DNA of 39,859 nt from Streptomyces phaeoluteigriseus (GCF_001896135.2 NZ_MPOH02000019.1:173268-213126); one strand, 5' to 3'. Numbered from the stretch's first letter, positions 16,028 through 24,313 are shown. Program-made: numbers and translations. The notes: generated by a model from the letters alone, not told the origin.

Positions 16028-16654
16028 TCAGCTCGCTGTCCTCGGGAAGGTGACCTCCACTCGGCGGTTCTTCTTGCGGCCTGCTTCGGAGGCGTTGTCG
16101 GCGATGGGGTACTGCTCGCCGTAGCCGCGCACCTCGAAGGTGACGTTCGCGCTGTTGAGGTCGCCGGCGAGGGCGGCCTGGACCGCGTTCGCCCGCTGCT
16201 TCGACAGGACGTCGCCGTGGGCCGAGGAGCCGAGGTTGTCCGTGAAACCGAAGACGCGGATCTGGGTGGCGTTCTGCTTCTTGATCTCCTCGGCGATACC
16301 CGCGATGCGGGCCTTCGCGTCGGCGCTCAGCTTGGCGCTGTCCTTGCCGAAGAGGACCTCCGCCTGGAGCGCGAACTTCACGTCCGCGTTGGTGTCCTCC
16401 CGCCGCTCGTCCCCACTCTCGTCCTCGACGACCTGCTTGATGTCGAGCACCTTGGCTTCCGCGAGGGTGGCCCCCTCGGGCAGCTTGAGGTCGGGGTCGT
16501 TGGGGTCCACCTCCACGGGGGCGGTGGCGGTGGGTTCGGTGCCCGGAGGGACGCTGGGGTCGTCGGCGTGGGCGGGGGGTGTGGTGAGGAGCAACAGGGT
16601 GGTCGTGAGCAGGGCCAGGGGCAGGTGGCGGGGTGCGAGTCCGGTGTGGGTCAT
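16028..16654 (-). CDS. OmpA-domain cell-wall protein
   Basis: A 208-residue secreted protein. The signal peptide is HLPLALLTTTLLLLTTPPAHA, cleaved after AHA. Then comes an acidic linker (EVDPNDPDLKLPEGA) and an OmpA/MotB-like domain (about 95-205): AEVLFGKDSAKLSADAKARI, IRVFGFTDNLGSSAHGDVLS, KQRANAVQAAL, VRGYGEQYPIADNA and GRKKNRRVEVTF. The Asp of FTDN and the Arg of KKNRR match the peptidoglycan-binding pair. In a Gram-positive this should bind wall peptidoglycan from outside. It lies seven bases after the lipoprotein gene and ends the Tad cluster on this side, so it may anchor the Tad pilus machine in the wall. That role is inferred from position. Confidence 0.88.
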   Translation of the reverse strand: MTHTGLAPRHLPLALLTTTLLLLTTPPAHADDPSVPPGTEPTATAPVEVDPNDPDLKLPEGATLAEAKVLDIKQVVEDESGDERREDTNADVKFALQAEVLFGKDSAKLSADAKARIAGIAEEIKKQNATQIRVFGFTDNLGSSAHGDVLSKQRANAVQAALAGDLNSANVTFEVRGYGEQYPIADNASEAGRKKNRRVEVTFPRTAS

Positions 16655-16661
16655 CGGGGGC

Positions 16662-17243
16662 TCACCCGGAGACCTTGATCACCGCGCTGGGGAACAGCGG
16701 CAGTTGGAAGGAGACGTCGGTCGTGTCGGCGGGCGGTGACGGGAACTGGAGGAACACGTCGATCGACTCGCCGGCCTTGAGCGTCGAGAAGCCCGTGGTC
16801 GTCAGGGGGCGGCCTTCGGTGTCGCGGAGGACGTAGTAGCGCTTCTTGCTCTTGGAGTCGACGAGGGTGGCTCCGCCGAGGGAAAGCCCATTGTTGATGA
16901 TCTCGGTCTCGTTGCCACTCAGCGCGGACGGGACGACGACTTCCGTCCCACTGTCGTTCTTGAGCGCACCGCTCACCGTGATGAAGCCGCCGGCGTCGCG
17001 TACGGCAGAGGTGAGCTGGAGAAGGAGACCGCTCGGACCCTTCACTTCTGCCAGCGGTTCCTCGGACTGGCCTTCCTGGGCGCTGGGTTGCGACCCGTTT
17101 CCCTGCGAGGCGGAGGCCGAGTTCTGGGGCTTCTTGTCATCGCCATCGCCACCGCTGCAAGCGGTCGCGCCGACGGCCAGCCCGGCCACGGCGGCCAGTG
17201 CGACCATCCCCCTGCCGGCTTTCGCCGTGAACCGCATCCTCAT
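16662..17243 (-). CDS. Tad-locus lipoprotein
   Basis: A 193-residue lipoprotein. Start ATG 17243, with GGAAG seven bases before. The signal sequence GMVALAAVAGLAVGATACSG ends in a weak lipobox (A-T-A-C). A Ser/Gln/Asp-rich linker (DKKPQNSASASQGNGSQPSA) is followed by a compact beta-rich domain: VKGPSGLLLQLTSAVRDAGG, FITVSGALKNDSGTEVVVPS, RYYVLRDTEGRPLTTTGFST and DVFLQFPSPPADTTDVSFQL. This resembles immunoglobulin-like extracellular domains, though I cannot name one. It lies between the TadG-like and OmpA-domain genes, spaced 34 and 7 bases, so it is probably cotranscribed and faces the wall. Confidence 0.82.
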   Translation of the reverse strand: MRMRFTAKAGRGMVALAAVAGLAVGATACSGGDGDDKKPQNSASASQGNGSQPSAQEGQSEEPLAEVKGPSGLLLQLTSAVRDAGGFITVSGALKNDSGTEVVVPSALSGNETEIINNGLSLGGATLVDSKSKKRYYVLRDTEGRPLTTTGFSTLKAGESIDVFLQFPSPPADTTDVSFQLPLFPSAVIKVSG

Positions 17244-17277
17244 CACTCTGCTTCCTTCTCCACTCGTCGTTCGCTGG

Positions 17278-17871
17278 TCAGTCGGCCAGGTGGACATCGA
17301 AGAGGTCTTCCGGCGCGGGCAGATCGGTGAGGTCCTCCGGGTCCAGCTCCCAATCCCCGTCCTCGCAAGTCAGCTTCGGAAGTACATCACCTTCGGCATC
17401 CTCGCCCGGCACCTGGAACGTGCACAGCGGCTCGATCACGGCAGTCGCGGAGGCGTGTGCCCTTCTGTCCGCCGTCCCCGGGACGACAGAGGCTCCGATG
17501 GGCTTGTTCGCCTGGACGGTCACGCTGTAGCCCAGGAGGCCATCGGGGCCGCATTCGACGTTTCCCGCGTCGTTCATCGCCGCAAGCTCGAAAGCTCGCC
17601 AGCATGTGTCGTCAGCTCCGTTGCCGTCGAAAATGCCCTGCCATTTCGCCGGGTCTCGGACATCCACGATCCACAGGTCAGCAAGCTGATCTCTGGCCTC
17701 CTGCGCTGCCGCCAATGCCGCCGCGTCGGCGGCCGTCTGAGCACCGTTGCGGTTCACCGCTGCCTGGCCGACGGCGAAGTAGGCGAACGCCAGAAAGAGC
17801 AGGCCCGCCACCACCGTGAGGTAGATGGGGAAGACCTGCCCTGCGTCGCCGTGCGCGCGAGGTTGTGTCAG
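17278..17871 (-). CDS. TadE/TadG-like pseudopilin protein, probable CTG start
   Basis: A 197-residue pilus-assembly protein. The N-terminus has the Tad-type DAGQVFPIYLTVVAGLLFLA then FAYFAVGQAAVNRNGAQTAA and DAAALAAAQEARDQLADLW, the normal 'AADAAALAAA' helix of TadG-like proteins. The outside part contains CWRAFELAAMNDAGNVEC and CTFQVPGEDAEG, with four Cys for possible disulfides. No ATG, GTG or TTG fits before the hydrophobic helix. A CTG at 17871 overlaps the TGA of the Flp pilin gene by four bases (CTGA), with AAGGTGG ahead, so CTG is the likely start. Together with Flp it forms part of the pilus subunit set. Confidence 0.82.
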   Translation of the reverse strand: MTQPRAHGDAGQVFPIYLTVVAGLLFLAFAYFAVGQAAVNRNGAQTAADAAALAAAQEARDQLADLWIVDVRDPAKWQGIFDGNGADDTCWRAFELAAMNDAGNVECGPDGLLGYSVTVQANKPIGASVVPGTADRRAHASATAVIEPLCTFQVPGEDAEGDVLPKLTCEDGDWELDPEDLTDLPAPEDLFDVHLAD

Positions 17872-18104
17872 GGAGCCACCTTGGAGATCTGTGTCCTGAG
17901 CTTGTCCACGATCGTCTGTCCAAGGTTCGTATTCGCGATCAGCACCACGATCGCCACCACCACCGCGATGATCCCCAGGTACTCGACCGCGGTCTGGCCC
18001 CTGTCCCCGACGGCGCGGCGCCGTACGGCCTCGGCCGTCGTGTTCTTCCAGCCGCTCACCCGGACCTTGGCCGCGACGGCGGTCTTCAGCATCAGGTCGC
18101 TCAT
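17868..18104 (-). CDS. Flp-type pilin
   Basis: A 78-residue type IVb pilin. After a basic N-terminus (TAEAVRRRAVGDRGQTAVEY) it has the prepilin motif G/QTAVEYLG with Glu at position +5 of the mature chain, then the hydrophobic helix LGIIAVVVAIVVLIANTNLG. The mature part is short, as usual for Flp. Start ATG 18104 is preceded by GGAGGGG. Cleavage by a TadV/CpaA-type prepilin peptidase is expected after the Gly, but no such gene lies in the window. It is the main candidate for the pilus fibre. The stop overlaps the next gene. Confidence 0.92.
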   Translation of the reverse strand: MSDLMLKTAVAAKVRVSGWKNTTAEAVRRRAVGDRGQTAVEYLGIIAVVVAIVVLIANTNLGQTIVDKLRTQISKVAP

Positions 18105-18218
18105 GGCGTTCCCCTCCGTTTGAGGCGTTACCGGCTTGAGGAACGTAGGGCGGAGAGGGTGTCTCGGTGGAGGGCCCCAGGGCCCAATCGCGGGCCCAAT
18201 CGGTGGTCCGGGCGCGTT

Positions 18219-19016
18219 TCACGGGGTCACCGCCGTTCCCAGCCACTTGGCGGCGGCCTCCGAGCGGCTGGTGCTGTGGAGTTTGGCGAAGATGCGGTTG
18301 ATGTGGTTCTTGACCGTCTTCTCGCTGATGAAGCAGGTGGCGGCGATCTGTTGGTTGGTCAGGCCGGCCGCGATGAGGTCCATGATCTCCGCCTCCCTCG
18401 CACTGAGTTGGAACACCCGATCTGACTGTCCCACAGATGATTGCATGTGCGAAAGTCGTTCGCGAGAAGTCTGGGAGAATGGGGGGTGTACGGGTTCGCC
18501 ATCATGTGCAGTCGCACTGGCGCGGAGCTGGGCAAGTACCGCGGTCGCCGCCGTCGGCGTGAAGTGGGCCCGTCCCGCCACGACGTCCCGGATCGCGGAG
18601 AGCAGTTCCGCCACGGTGAACTCGCCGTGCACCAGATAGCCACCCGCCCCCAGCCGCAACGCCTCGTGGACGATCTCCGACTCGCTGCTGTAGGTGAGCA
18701 TCACGACGGGGGCGATCCGCACCAGGTGGGGAAGTGCCGCGAGGCCGTCCACCTCGGGCATGCGGACGTCGAGCAGGACGAGGTCGGGGCGATGGTGGAG
18801 GGCTGCGTCGTAGGCCTGGCGGCCGTCGGCGGCCTCCGCGACGACCGTGATGTCCTCACGGCCGGAGAGCAGAGCGGTCAGGCCGGCGCGGACCACGGGG
18901 TTGTCGTCGGCCACCACCACGCGTACCGGCGTGGACCGGGGTGGTGCCGCGAGAGCCTCCGTCAAGAAGGTCGAAGGCGACTGCGCGGCGCCGGGCCGGG
19001 GCGGCTGGTCCTGCAT
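18219..19016 (-). CDS. LuxR-family response regulator
   Basis: A 265-residue NarL/LuxR-type regulator, partner of the kinase gene next to it. Receiver domain: VRVVVADDNPVVRAGLTALL and DLVLLDVRMPEVDG (phospho-acceptor D83), then VMLTYSSESEIVHEALRLGA and GGYLVHGEF. C-terminal helix-turn-helix: LSAREAEIMDLIAAGLTNQQ, then IAATCFISEKTVKNHINRIF and AKLHSTSRSEAAAKWLG. The start at ATG 19016 has GAGAGGAGG seven bases upstream; an ATG at 19070 overlaps the kinase stop codon (ATGA) but has no ribosome site. The linker (FSQTSRERLSHMQSSVGQSD) is AT-richer than the rest of the gene. It sits inside the Tad cluster just before the Flp pilin gene, which it probably controls. Confidence 0.93.
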   Translation of the reverse strand: MQDQPPRPGAAQSPSTFLTEALAAPPRSTPVRVVVADDNPVVRAGLTALLSGREDITVVAEAADGRQAYDAALHHRPDLVLLDVRMPEVDGLAALPHLVRIAPVVMLTYSSESEIVHEALRLGAGGYLVHGEFTVAELLSAIRDVVAGRAHFTPTAATAVLAQLRASATAHDGEPVHPPFSQTSRERLSHMQSSVGQSDRVFQLSAREAEIMDLIAAGLTNQQIAATCFISEKTVKNHINRIFAKLHSTSRSEAAAKWLGTAVTP

Positions 19017-19066
19017 CGGGCGGCCTCCTCTCGTGGGGTGGGGGGTCGGGTCGTACGGCGTGCCGG

Positions 19067-20812
19067 TCATGGTGTCGATGTCGTGAGTGCCTCGAGCGGA
19101 AGTTCCAGGAGCACTCCCGTGCCGCGGGAGTGGAGGCCGCCGCCGAAGCGGATGTGGGCGCCGACGGACGCGGCCCGCTCCGCCATGCCGACGATCCCGA
19201 AGTGCCCGGTGCGACGCAGCTGTTCCAGGGTGGTGCCGGGCGGTAGGCCGCGCCCGTCGTCGAGGACGCCCACGTCGAGCAGTCCGTCGCGCATGCCCGC
19301 CCGTACCTCGACGCGGGTCGGGTCCGCGTGCCGGTGGGCGTTCTCCAGGGCCTCCGAGGCGATGGTGAGGAGATGACGGGCCACCGCGGGCGGGACGGGG
19401 AGGGTGGTGCGGTCGCCCGTGGGGTGGTAGGTGACCGGCAGGCCGGTGCGGGCGGCGAAGTCACGGGTGCGGGAAGCCAGTTCGTGCAGCAGGTCGACGC
19501 CCTGGTCCGGGTCCGTCTCGCGGCGCAGGTCGGTGAGGAGTTCGCGGGACTCGGCGGCGGCCCGGCGTGCGGCACGGGCGACGAGTTCGGCCTGTTGCCG
19601 GACGCGGTCCGGGTCCATGGCCGCCGAGCCGGCCGAGCAGGCCAGGCCGTCCGCCGCGAGCGCCACGCCGTGCAGGGTCTTGGCCACTGAGTCGTGCATC
19701 TCCCGGGCCAGCCGGGCCCGTTCGGCGGCGACGGCCTGGGTGACGGCGAGCCGGGCCTTGACCGTCGTCAGGGCCAGGGTCGCGGTGCCGAAGCGGAGCA
19801 TGAGGTTGCGCAGGGTGGAGCCGACGGCCCCGGTGATGACGCAGAGGCCGGGAAGCAGCAGCCTCTCCGCGAGGCCCGTGCCGGACTCCCGTTCCAGGGT
19901 GGCGTGGACCAGCAGCAGGATCAGCGACTGGAGCGAGGCGAAACAGGCGGCGCCTCGCCAGCCGTAGACGATGCCGGCGAGGAGAGGAGTGCAGACGCTG
20001 ACGTAGGCGAGGGTGGTGTCGGGCCCCGCGGAGATCAGCAGCAGCGTGCCGAAGAGGGTGTCCACGGCCAGCAGGGTGGGGTGGCGCAGCAGGAGGGGGC
20101 CGAAGCGTTCCCAGTCCCGGAAGAGGACGTACGAGCCCATGAAGGTGACGACGACGGCCGCGCCGACCAGGCGGGCGCCCAGGCCCGGTGAGGCGTTGAG
20201 GAGGGCGGCCGGGGCGGCCAGGGCGATCATCGCGAGCCGGAAGCCGAAGACCTGGCGGCACATCGCCTGGAGGGCGTTGACCTGGAGCGGGATGGGGGGC
20301 TGGGTGTCCCGGGTGTCGCGTCGCTCGGCCGTGCCGGCCGTCCCGGCCGTCCCGGTCATCCCGGTTGTCCCCGTCGTCCCGGTGGTCCCGGTCATCCCGG
20401 TTGTCCCCGTCGTCCCGGTGGTCCCGGTGGTCCCGGTCGCCGTCTCAACGGTCCCAGCCGTCTCGACAGGCCCGGTGGTCCCAAGGGTCCCGGCGGTCCC
20501 GGTGGTCCAGATCGTCCCGACGGTCCCGGCGGTCCCAGCCGCCCCAGTGGTCCCGGTGATCGCGGTTGTCTCCTCGACCTCAGGGGTCTCAGTGGTCTCA
20601 GCGGTCTCAGCCATCCGAGCCGTCTGACCCGTCCCCGCCGTCTGTGCCGTCCATGCCGTCCCGGCCGCGACAGTGTCGTTTCCGTCGCTCACGACAGGGA
20701 CAGGAACGCACGTTGCCGCAGCAGCCTCCCGCGCCCGCGCCCGCGCGCGGCGGCGGCGCAGCAGGCCGCCGCGTCCCCTCGCAGTGGCTGTCATGACCGT
20801 CATCGCGCTCAC
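19067..20812 (-). CDS. Sensor histidine kinase (NarL class) with Gly-Thr-rich extension
   Basis: A 581-residue membrane kinase. The N-terminal about 165 residues are unusual: an Arg/Ala start, then Thr-rich and Gly-X-Y repeats (GTTGTTGTTG; uninterrupted triplets from about 127 to 160). Six or so membrane helices follow (FRLAMIALAAPAALL, VGAAVVVTFMGSYVLF, DTLFGTLLLISAG, VCTPLLAGIVYGW). The HisKA_3 box is ERARLAREMHDSVAKTLHGV, with the phosphorylated His in EMHDS. The ATPase part has EALENAHRHADPTRVEVRA (N box), VGVLDDGRGLPPGT and HFGIVGMAERAASVGA. Start: GTG 20812 directly abuts the TadC gene's true stop (TAG 20815-20813). It phosphorylates the regulator encoded after it. The signal sensed is unknown. 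Confidence 0.9.
   Translation of the reverse strand: MSAMTVMTATARGRGGLLRRRRARARAREAAAATCVPVPVVSDGNDTVAAGTAWTAQTAGTGQTARMAETAETTETPEVEETTAITGTTGAAGTAGTVGTIWTTGTAGTLGTTGPVETAGTVETATGTTGTTGTTGTTGMTGTTGTTGTTGMTGTAGTAGTAERRDTRDTQPPIPLQVNALQAMCRQVFGFRLAMIALAAPAALLNASPGLGARLVGAAVVVTFMGSYVLFRDWERFGPLLLRHPTLLAVDTLFGTLLLISAGPDTTLAYVSVCTPLLAGIVYGWRGAACFASLQSLILLLVHATLERESGTGLAERLLLPGLCVITGAVGSTLRNLMLRFGTATLALTTVKARLAVTQAVAAERARLAREMHDSVAKTLHGVALAADGLACSAGSAAMDPDRVRQQAELVARAARRAAAESRELLTDLRRETDPDQGVDLLHELASRTRDFAARTGLPVTYHPTGDRTTLPVPPAVARHLLTIASEALENAHRHADPTRVEVRAGMRDGLLDVGVLDDGRGLPPGTTLEQLRRTGHFGIVGMAERAASVGAHIRFGGGLHSRGTGVLLELPLEALTTSTP
20349..20420. repeat. 36-base tandem repeat, two exact copies, inside the kinase gene
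   Basis: The unit at 20349-20384 recurs exactly at 20385-20420, within a longer run of 9-base GTCCCGGTG-like words (about 20330-20556). The unit length is a multiple of three and encodes Gly-Thr-Thr triplets on the minus strand, so copy number can change without breaking the kinase frame. Confidence 0.88.
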
Positions 20813-21699
20813 CTACTCGCCCGTGACCGAGCTGAAGTCCGTGCCAGAGCCCAGCAGCATGCCCGCGCCCAGGAGGAGCATGGTCGCCGGGACCATGAAC
20901 GTCGTGATCATCAGCGTGGCCTTGGGGACGGCGCGGGCGCCTTGCGGCGGGCGTTCTGCGCGTCCGTACGGCGCATGTCCTTGGCGATCGCCACCAGGGT
21001 GTCGACGATCGGCGCGCCCAGTTCCTCGCCCTGCTGGAGTGCGGTGACGAACATGGCGACCTGCTCGGAGTCGTTACGGCGGCGGAGTTCGGCGAAGGCG
21101 TCGCGGCGGCTCATGCCGAGGTCCATCTGACGGAGGGTGATCCGGATCTCGTCCGCCCACGGGCCCTCGTACCTCGACGCCACCCGGTCGAGGGCCTGGC
21201 GGAAGCCGAGGCCCGCGCTCACGACGACCGCGAGTACGTCCAGGAAGTCCGGGAGGGTGCGTTCGATCGCGTCCTTGCGGACCCGGATCGCGGACCAGAT
21301 GCCGACCTCGGACCAGAACGCGCCGAAGGCGATCATGAGGAGGGCGAGGAAGAAGCTGCCCTGGAGCAGCGCGGCCAGGCCGCCGATGCCACCGATCGCC
21401 CCGTAGACCGCCCGGCGGGCCGCATAGCGGTCGATCGTCAGGCCGCCGGGATTGCCGGCGAGGTCGATCCTGCGGCGGTATCTGGCGACCTGCCCGGGTC
21501 CCATGAGCCGTAGGACGGCGGGGGCGTATCGCATGCCGAGGCGGTCGATGAGGGAGCCGACGGCGCTGGTGCGGGTGGCGCCGACCTCCAGGGCAAGCGC
21601 GAGGTCGGTGGGCAGTTTCACCTCGGCGCGGTACATGCGTACACCGGCGAAGACGCCCCAGACGCTGAGGCCCATGACGAGTGCGAGCAGAAGTTCCAT
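20813..21699 (-). pseudogene. TadC-like type II secretion F-domain protein, -1 frameshift near the 3' end
   Basis: Inner-membrane platform protein of the Tad pilus (GspF domain). It begins MELLLALVMGLSVWGVFAGV, then RYRRRIDLAGNPGGL, helices AALLQGSFFLALLMIAFGAF, and the F-domain ERTLPDFLDVLAVVVSAGLG then FRQALDRVASRYEGPWADEI and FVTALQQGEELGAPIVDTLV, AIAKDMRRTDAQNARRKA. There the frame breaks at about 20935-20940. With one base restored it continues ARAVPKATLMITTFMVPATM and LLLGAGMLLGSGTDFSSVTG and stops at TAG 20813, exactly one base before the kinase start. The final membrane helix is expected in TadC. Unrepaired, the reading ends at 20911 and loses that helix. Full length about 295 residues. 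Confidence 0.85.
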
Positions 21700-21723
21700 G
21701 GCGGTCGATTCCTCCCCTCGGTC

Positions 21724-22668
21724 TCAGACGTCGATGCGTGACATGCGGCGAATGAGGACGAAGCCGACGGCGTAGAGCGCGAAGGCGATGATCACGCTGG
21801 CCTGCCCGGCGGGTGATCCCGTCATGCGGTCGAGGGTGCCGTCGGCGACGCTGTCCATGAGGAACAGGGCGCCGACCCCCAACACCGGTACCGCGTAGGA
21901 GGTCATGCTCACCTGCGACAACTGGGTCCGTACCTCCCGTCGGGTCTCCTTCCGTTCCTCCAGGGTCTCCGTCAGGTTGCGGAGGGCGCCCACCACCTGG
22001 CCACCCGCTCGGTTGGAGAGGACCAGTGTGGTGACCAGGACGACCAGTTCGCGGGAGGGGAGGCGTTCGGCGAGTTCACCGAGGGCGTCGTCCAGGGAGT
22101 GGCCCACGGCCAGCTGGTTGGCGACCTTGCCCAGTTCCTCACCCGCAGGGGCCTCCAGTTCCTCGGCGGCCATGCCGATGGCGGTGCGCAGGGCGAGCCC
22201 CGCGTTGGTGGCGTTGGCCAGGATGCGGGCGAGTTCCGGGAGTTGGTTGATGAAGCGTTCGATCCGTTTCTGGCGCTGCCAGTTGAGGAACTGCCAGGCC
22301 GCCCAGATGCCGAGCAGGCCGGCCAGTGGGCCGAAGAAGGGAGCGAGGGTGGCCTGACCGATCAGCCACAGGGCGGCGACCGTCGCCAGCATGTACGCGA
22401 AGAACTCGCCCGGCGTCACGTCCAGGCCGGTCGCCGTCAGCCGAAGCTCCAGTTTGCGGCCGAAGTCGGTGCGGCGCAGGCGGCGGTCCAGGCCACGGAA
22501 GCGGCGACGGCGGCCGGTCAGCGGGACCTGTCCGGCGGCGGTGAGACGGTCGACGAGGGCGGCCCGCTGGGCGCGGCCCCGCGCGTACGTGTGCACGCCC
22601 GCGACGGCGAGACAGCAGGTCAGCAGGCTCACACCGGTGGTGAGGCTGATCAGGTTCTGGAGGGTCAT
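21724..22668 (-). CDS. TadB-like type II secretion F-domain protein
   Basis: A 314-residue inner-membrane protein, the TadB partner of TadC. It starts with a helix (LISLTTGVSLLTCCLAVAGV), then a basic region (RRRRFRGLDRRLRRTDFG), a helix pair (FFAYMLATVAALWLIGQATL, LLGIWAAWQFLNW) and the F-domain: RFINQLPELARILANATNAG, LALRTAIGMAAEELEAPAGE, GHSLDDALGELAERLPSREL and LVTTLVLSNRAGGQVVGALR. Two C-terminal helices end with VIIAFALYAVGFVLI. Start ATG 22668. Only 24 bases separate its stop from tadC, so the two are coupled, but 307 bases of tandem repeats separate it from tadA. Confidence 0.92.
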   Translation of the reverse strand: MTLQNLISLTTGVSLLTCCLAVAGVHTYARGRAQRAALVDRLTAAGQVPLTGRRRRFRGLDRRLRRTDFGRKLELRLTATGLDVTPGEFFAYMLATVAALWLIGQATLAPFFGPLAGLLGIWAAWQFLNWQRQKRIERFINQLPELARILANATNAGLALRTAIGMAAEELEAPAGEELGKVANQLAVGHSLDDALGELAERLPSRELVVLVTTLVLSNRAGGQVVGALRNLTETLEERKETRREVRTQLSQVSMTSYAVPVLGVGALFLMDSVADGTLDRMTGSPAGQASVIIAFALYAVGFVLIRRMSRIDV

Positions 22669-22709
22669 GGGGTGTCCTGCCTGTCCTGGCTTTCCTGGCT
22701 GCTTCCGCG

Positions 22710-22975
22710 ACGTCGTACGTCGTACGTCGTCCGTCGTACGTCGTACGTCGTACGTCGTACGTCGTACGTCGGCCGTGGGGCTGTCGGCTGTGGGCTGTCT
22801 GTCGGCTGTGGGCTGGAAGCCGTGGGCTGTCTGTCGGCTGTGGGCTGGAAGCTGTGGGCTGGAAGCTGTGGGCTGTCTGTCGGCTGTGGGCTGGAAGCCG
22901 TGGGCTGTCTGTCGGGCTGTCGGGCTGTCGGGCTGTCGGGCTGTCGAACGTCGTCTGCCGGACGTCGTCTGCCGG
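22710..22975. repeat. Compound tandem-repeat array between tadA and tadB
   Basis: Fills nearly the whole 307-base gap. (1) 22710-22772: nine copies of the 7-mer ACGTCGT, two of them with one change. (2) 22790-22899: a 32-base unit (start GTGGGCTGTCTGTCGGCTG) in three copies, with a 14-base partial copy between units 2 and 3. (3) 22911-22942: GTCGGGCT four times. (4) 22948-22975: ACGTCGTCTGCCGG twice, ending at the base before the tadA stop codon. There is no gene in it. Confidence 0.93.
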
Positions 22976-24313
22976 CTATCGGGCCTCCCTGGTGGTCAAC
23001 TCGTCGAGCGTGCGGGCGACTCCGAAGGCCTGCGGTATCGGCTGGCTGGCCATGTAGAGGCGGTCGGCGGTGCGGCGTGGCAGCGGGTGGTACTCGAAGA
23101 CGCCGTGGATCCGGCCGTCCGCGGCCATCGGGCGGGCGTTGAAGCGGGCGATGGTCGCCAGCCGGTACGGCTCTCCGCCGTGGCTGTCGAGCAGCGCGAT
23201 CTCGGTCACCCGCCGGGCCCCGTCCGCGAAGCGGGTGAGCTGGATGATGACGTCCACCGCGCTGTTGATCTGGTCGTGCAGGGCGACGAACGGGATCTCG
23301 ACGTCCGACATGGACGCCAGGGTCTGGAGCCGCATCAGCGCGTCCTCCGCGCTGTTCGCGTGGACGGTGGCCAGGGAGCCGTCGTGTCCCGTCGACATGG
23401 CCTGGAGCATGTCCAGGGACTCGCCGCCGCGGACCTCGCCGACCACGATCCGGTCGGGGCGCATGCGCAGCGAGTTGCGGACCAGGTCGCGGATGGTGAT
23501 ACGACCGTTGCCCTCGACGTTCGGAGGGCGGGACTCCAGGCGGATGACGTGCGACTGCTGGAGCTGGAGTTCGGCCGAGTCCTCGATGGTGATGATGCGT
23601 TCGGTCTCCGGGATCAGGCCGGAGAGGGCGTTCAGGAGGGTCGTCTTCCCGGTGCCCGTCGCGCCGGAGACGATCACGTTGAACTTCGCCTGCACCAGGC
23701 CCGCCAGCAGGTACAGCATGGGCTCGTCCAGCGAGCCGAAGCCGATCAGTTCGTGCAGGGTGAAGGAGCGCGGGAAGCGGCGGATGGTGAGGATGGGGCC
23801 GGTGAGGGACAGCGGGGGGATGATCACGTTGACGCGTTCGCCCGAGGGGAGGCGGGCGTCGACCATCGGGTTGGTCTCGTCGACGCGCCGGTTGACGGTG
23901 GAGACGATGCGCTCGATGGTCTGCATGAGCTGGTCGTTGGAGGCGAAGCGGATGGGCAACTGCTCGACCCTGCCCGCCCGTTCGACGAAGATCGAGTCGG
24001 GTCCGTTCACCATGATCTCGGTGATCGAGGCGTCCTCCAGGAGCGGTTCGAGGATGCCGAGGCCCAGCGCCTCGTCGACCACCCGGCGGATCAGCTGCGC
24101 GCGTTCCGCCGTGGACAGCACCGGGCCCTCGCGGCTGATGATGTGCCCCAGCACCCGTTCCAGACGGGCCCGGCGCTCGGCCGCCGCCAGCGCGCTCATC
24201 TCGGCGAGGTCGATCTCCTCCAGGAGCTTGGCCCGGTAGGAGGCGACCATGTGGCCGTCCTCGCCCCGGCCGCCCTGCTCCTCGGGCGAGGTGATGCGGG
24301 CCCGCAGGCTCAT
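22976..24313 (-). CDS. TadA/CpaF-type pilus-assembly ATPase
   Basis: Hexameric ATPase that drives Tad pilus assembly in the cytoplasm, 445 residues. N-terminal domain: VASYRAKLLEEIDLAEMSAL and the CpaF-typical LGILEPLLEDASITEIMVNG then DSIFVERAGRVEQLPIRF. The ATPase domain carries ARLPSGERVNVIIPPLSLTG, LTIRRFPRSFTLHELI, Walker A VSGATGTGKTTLLNALSGL (about 213-231), the Asp box ERIITIEDSAELQL, and LRMRPDRIVVGEVRGGESLD then MLQAMSTGHDGSLATVHANS (Walker B and His box). Start: ATG 24313, with AGGAGG eight bases upstream. It is 52 bases downstream of the tadE gene. All catalytic motifs are intact. Confidence 0.96.
   Translation of the reverse strand: MSLRARITSPEEQGGRGEDGHMVASYRAKLLEEIDLAEMSALAAAERRARLERVLGHIISREGPVLSTAERAQLIRRVVDEALGLGILEPLLEDASITEIMVNGPDSIFVERAGRVEQLPIRFASNDQLMQTIERIVSTVNRRVDETNPMVDARLPSGERVNVIIPPLSLTGPILTIRRFPRSFTLHELIGFGSLDEPMLYLLAGLVQAKFNVIVSGATGTGKTTLLNALSGLIPETERIITIEDSAELQLQQSHVIRLESRPPNVEGNGRITIRDLVRNSLRMRPDRIVVGEVRGGESLDMLQAMSTGHDGSLATVHANSAEDALMRLQTLASMSDVEIPFVALHDQINSAVDVIIQLTRFADGARRVTEIALLDSHGGEPYRLATIARFNARPMAADGRIHGVFEYHPLPRRTADRLYMASQPIPQAFGVARTLDELTTREAR

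Noticed and set aside
20013..20627. A plus-strand frame with Pro-Val-Val repeats
   Set aside because: It is the shadow of the Gly-Thr repeats in the kinase gene, with no start site or homology.
22790..22942. CRISPR-like spacing of the 32-base repeats
   Set aside because: The units are directly adjacent with no unique spacers, and no cas gene is near; this is a simple tandem array.
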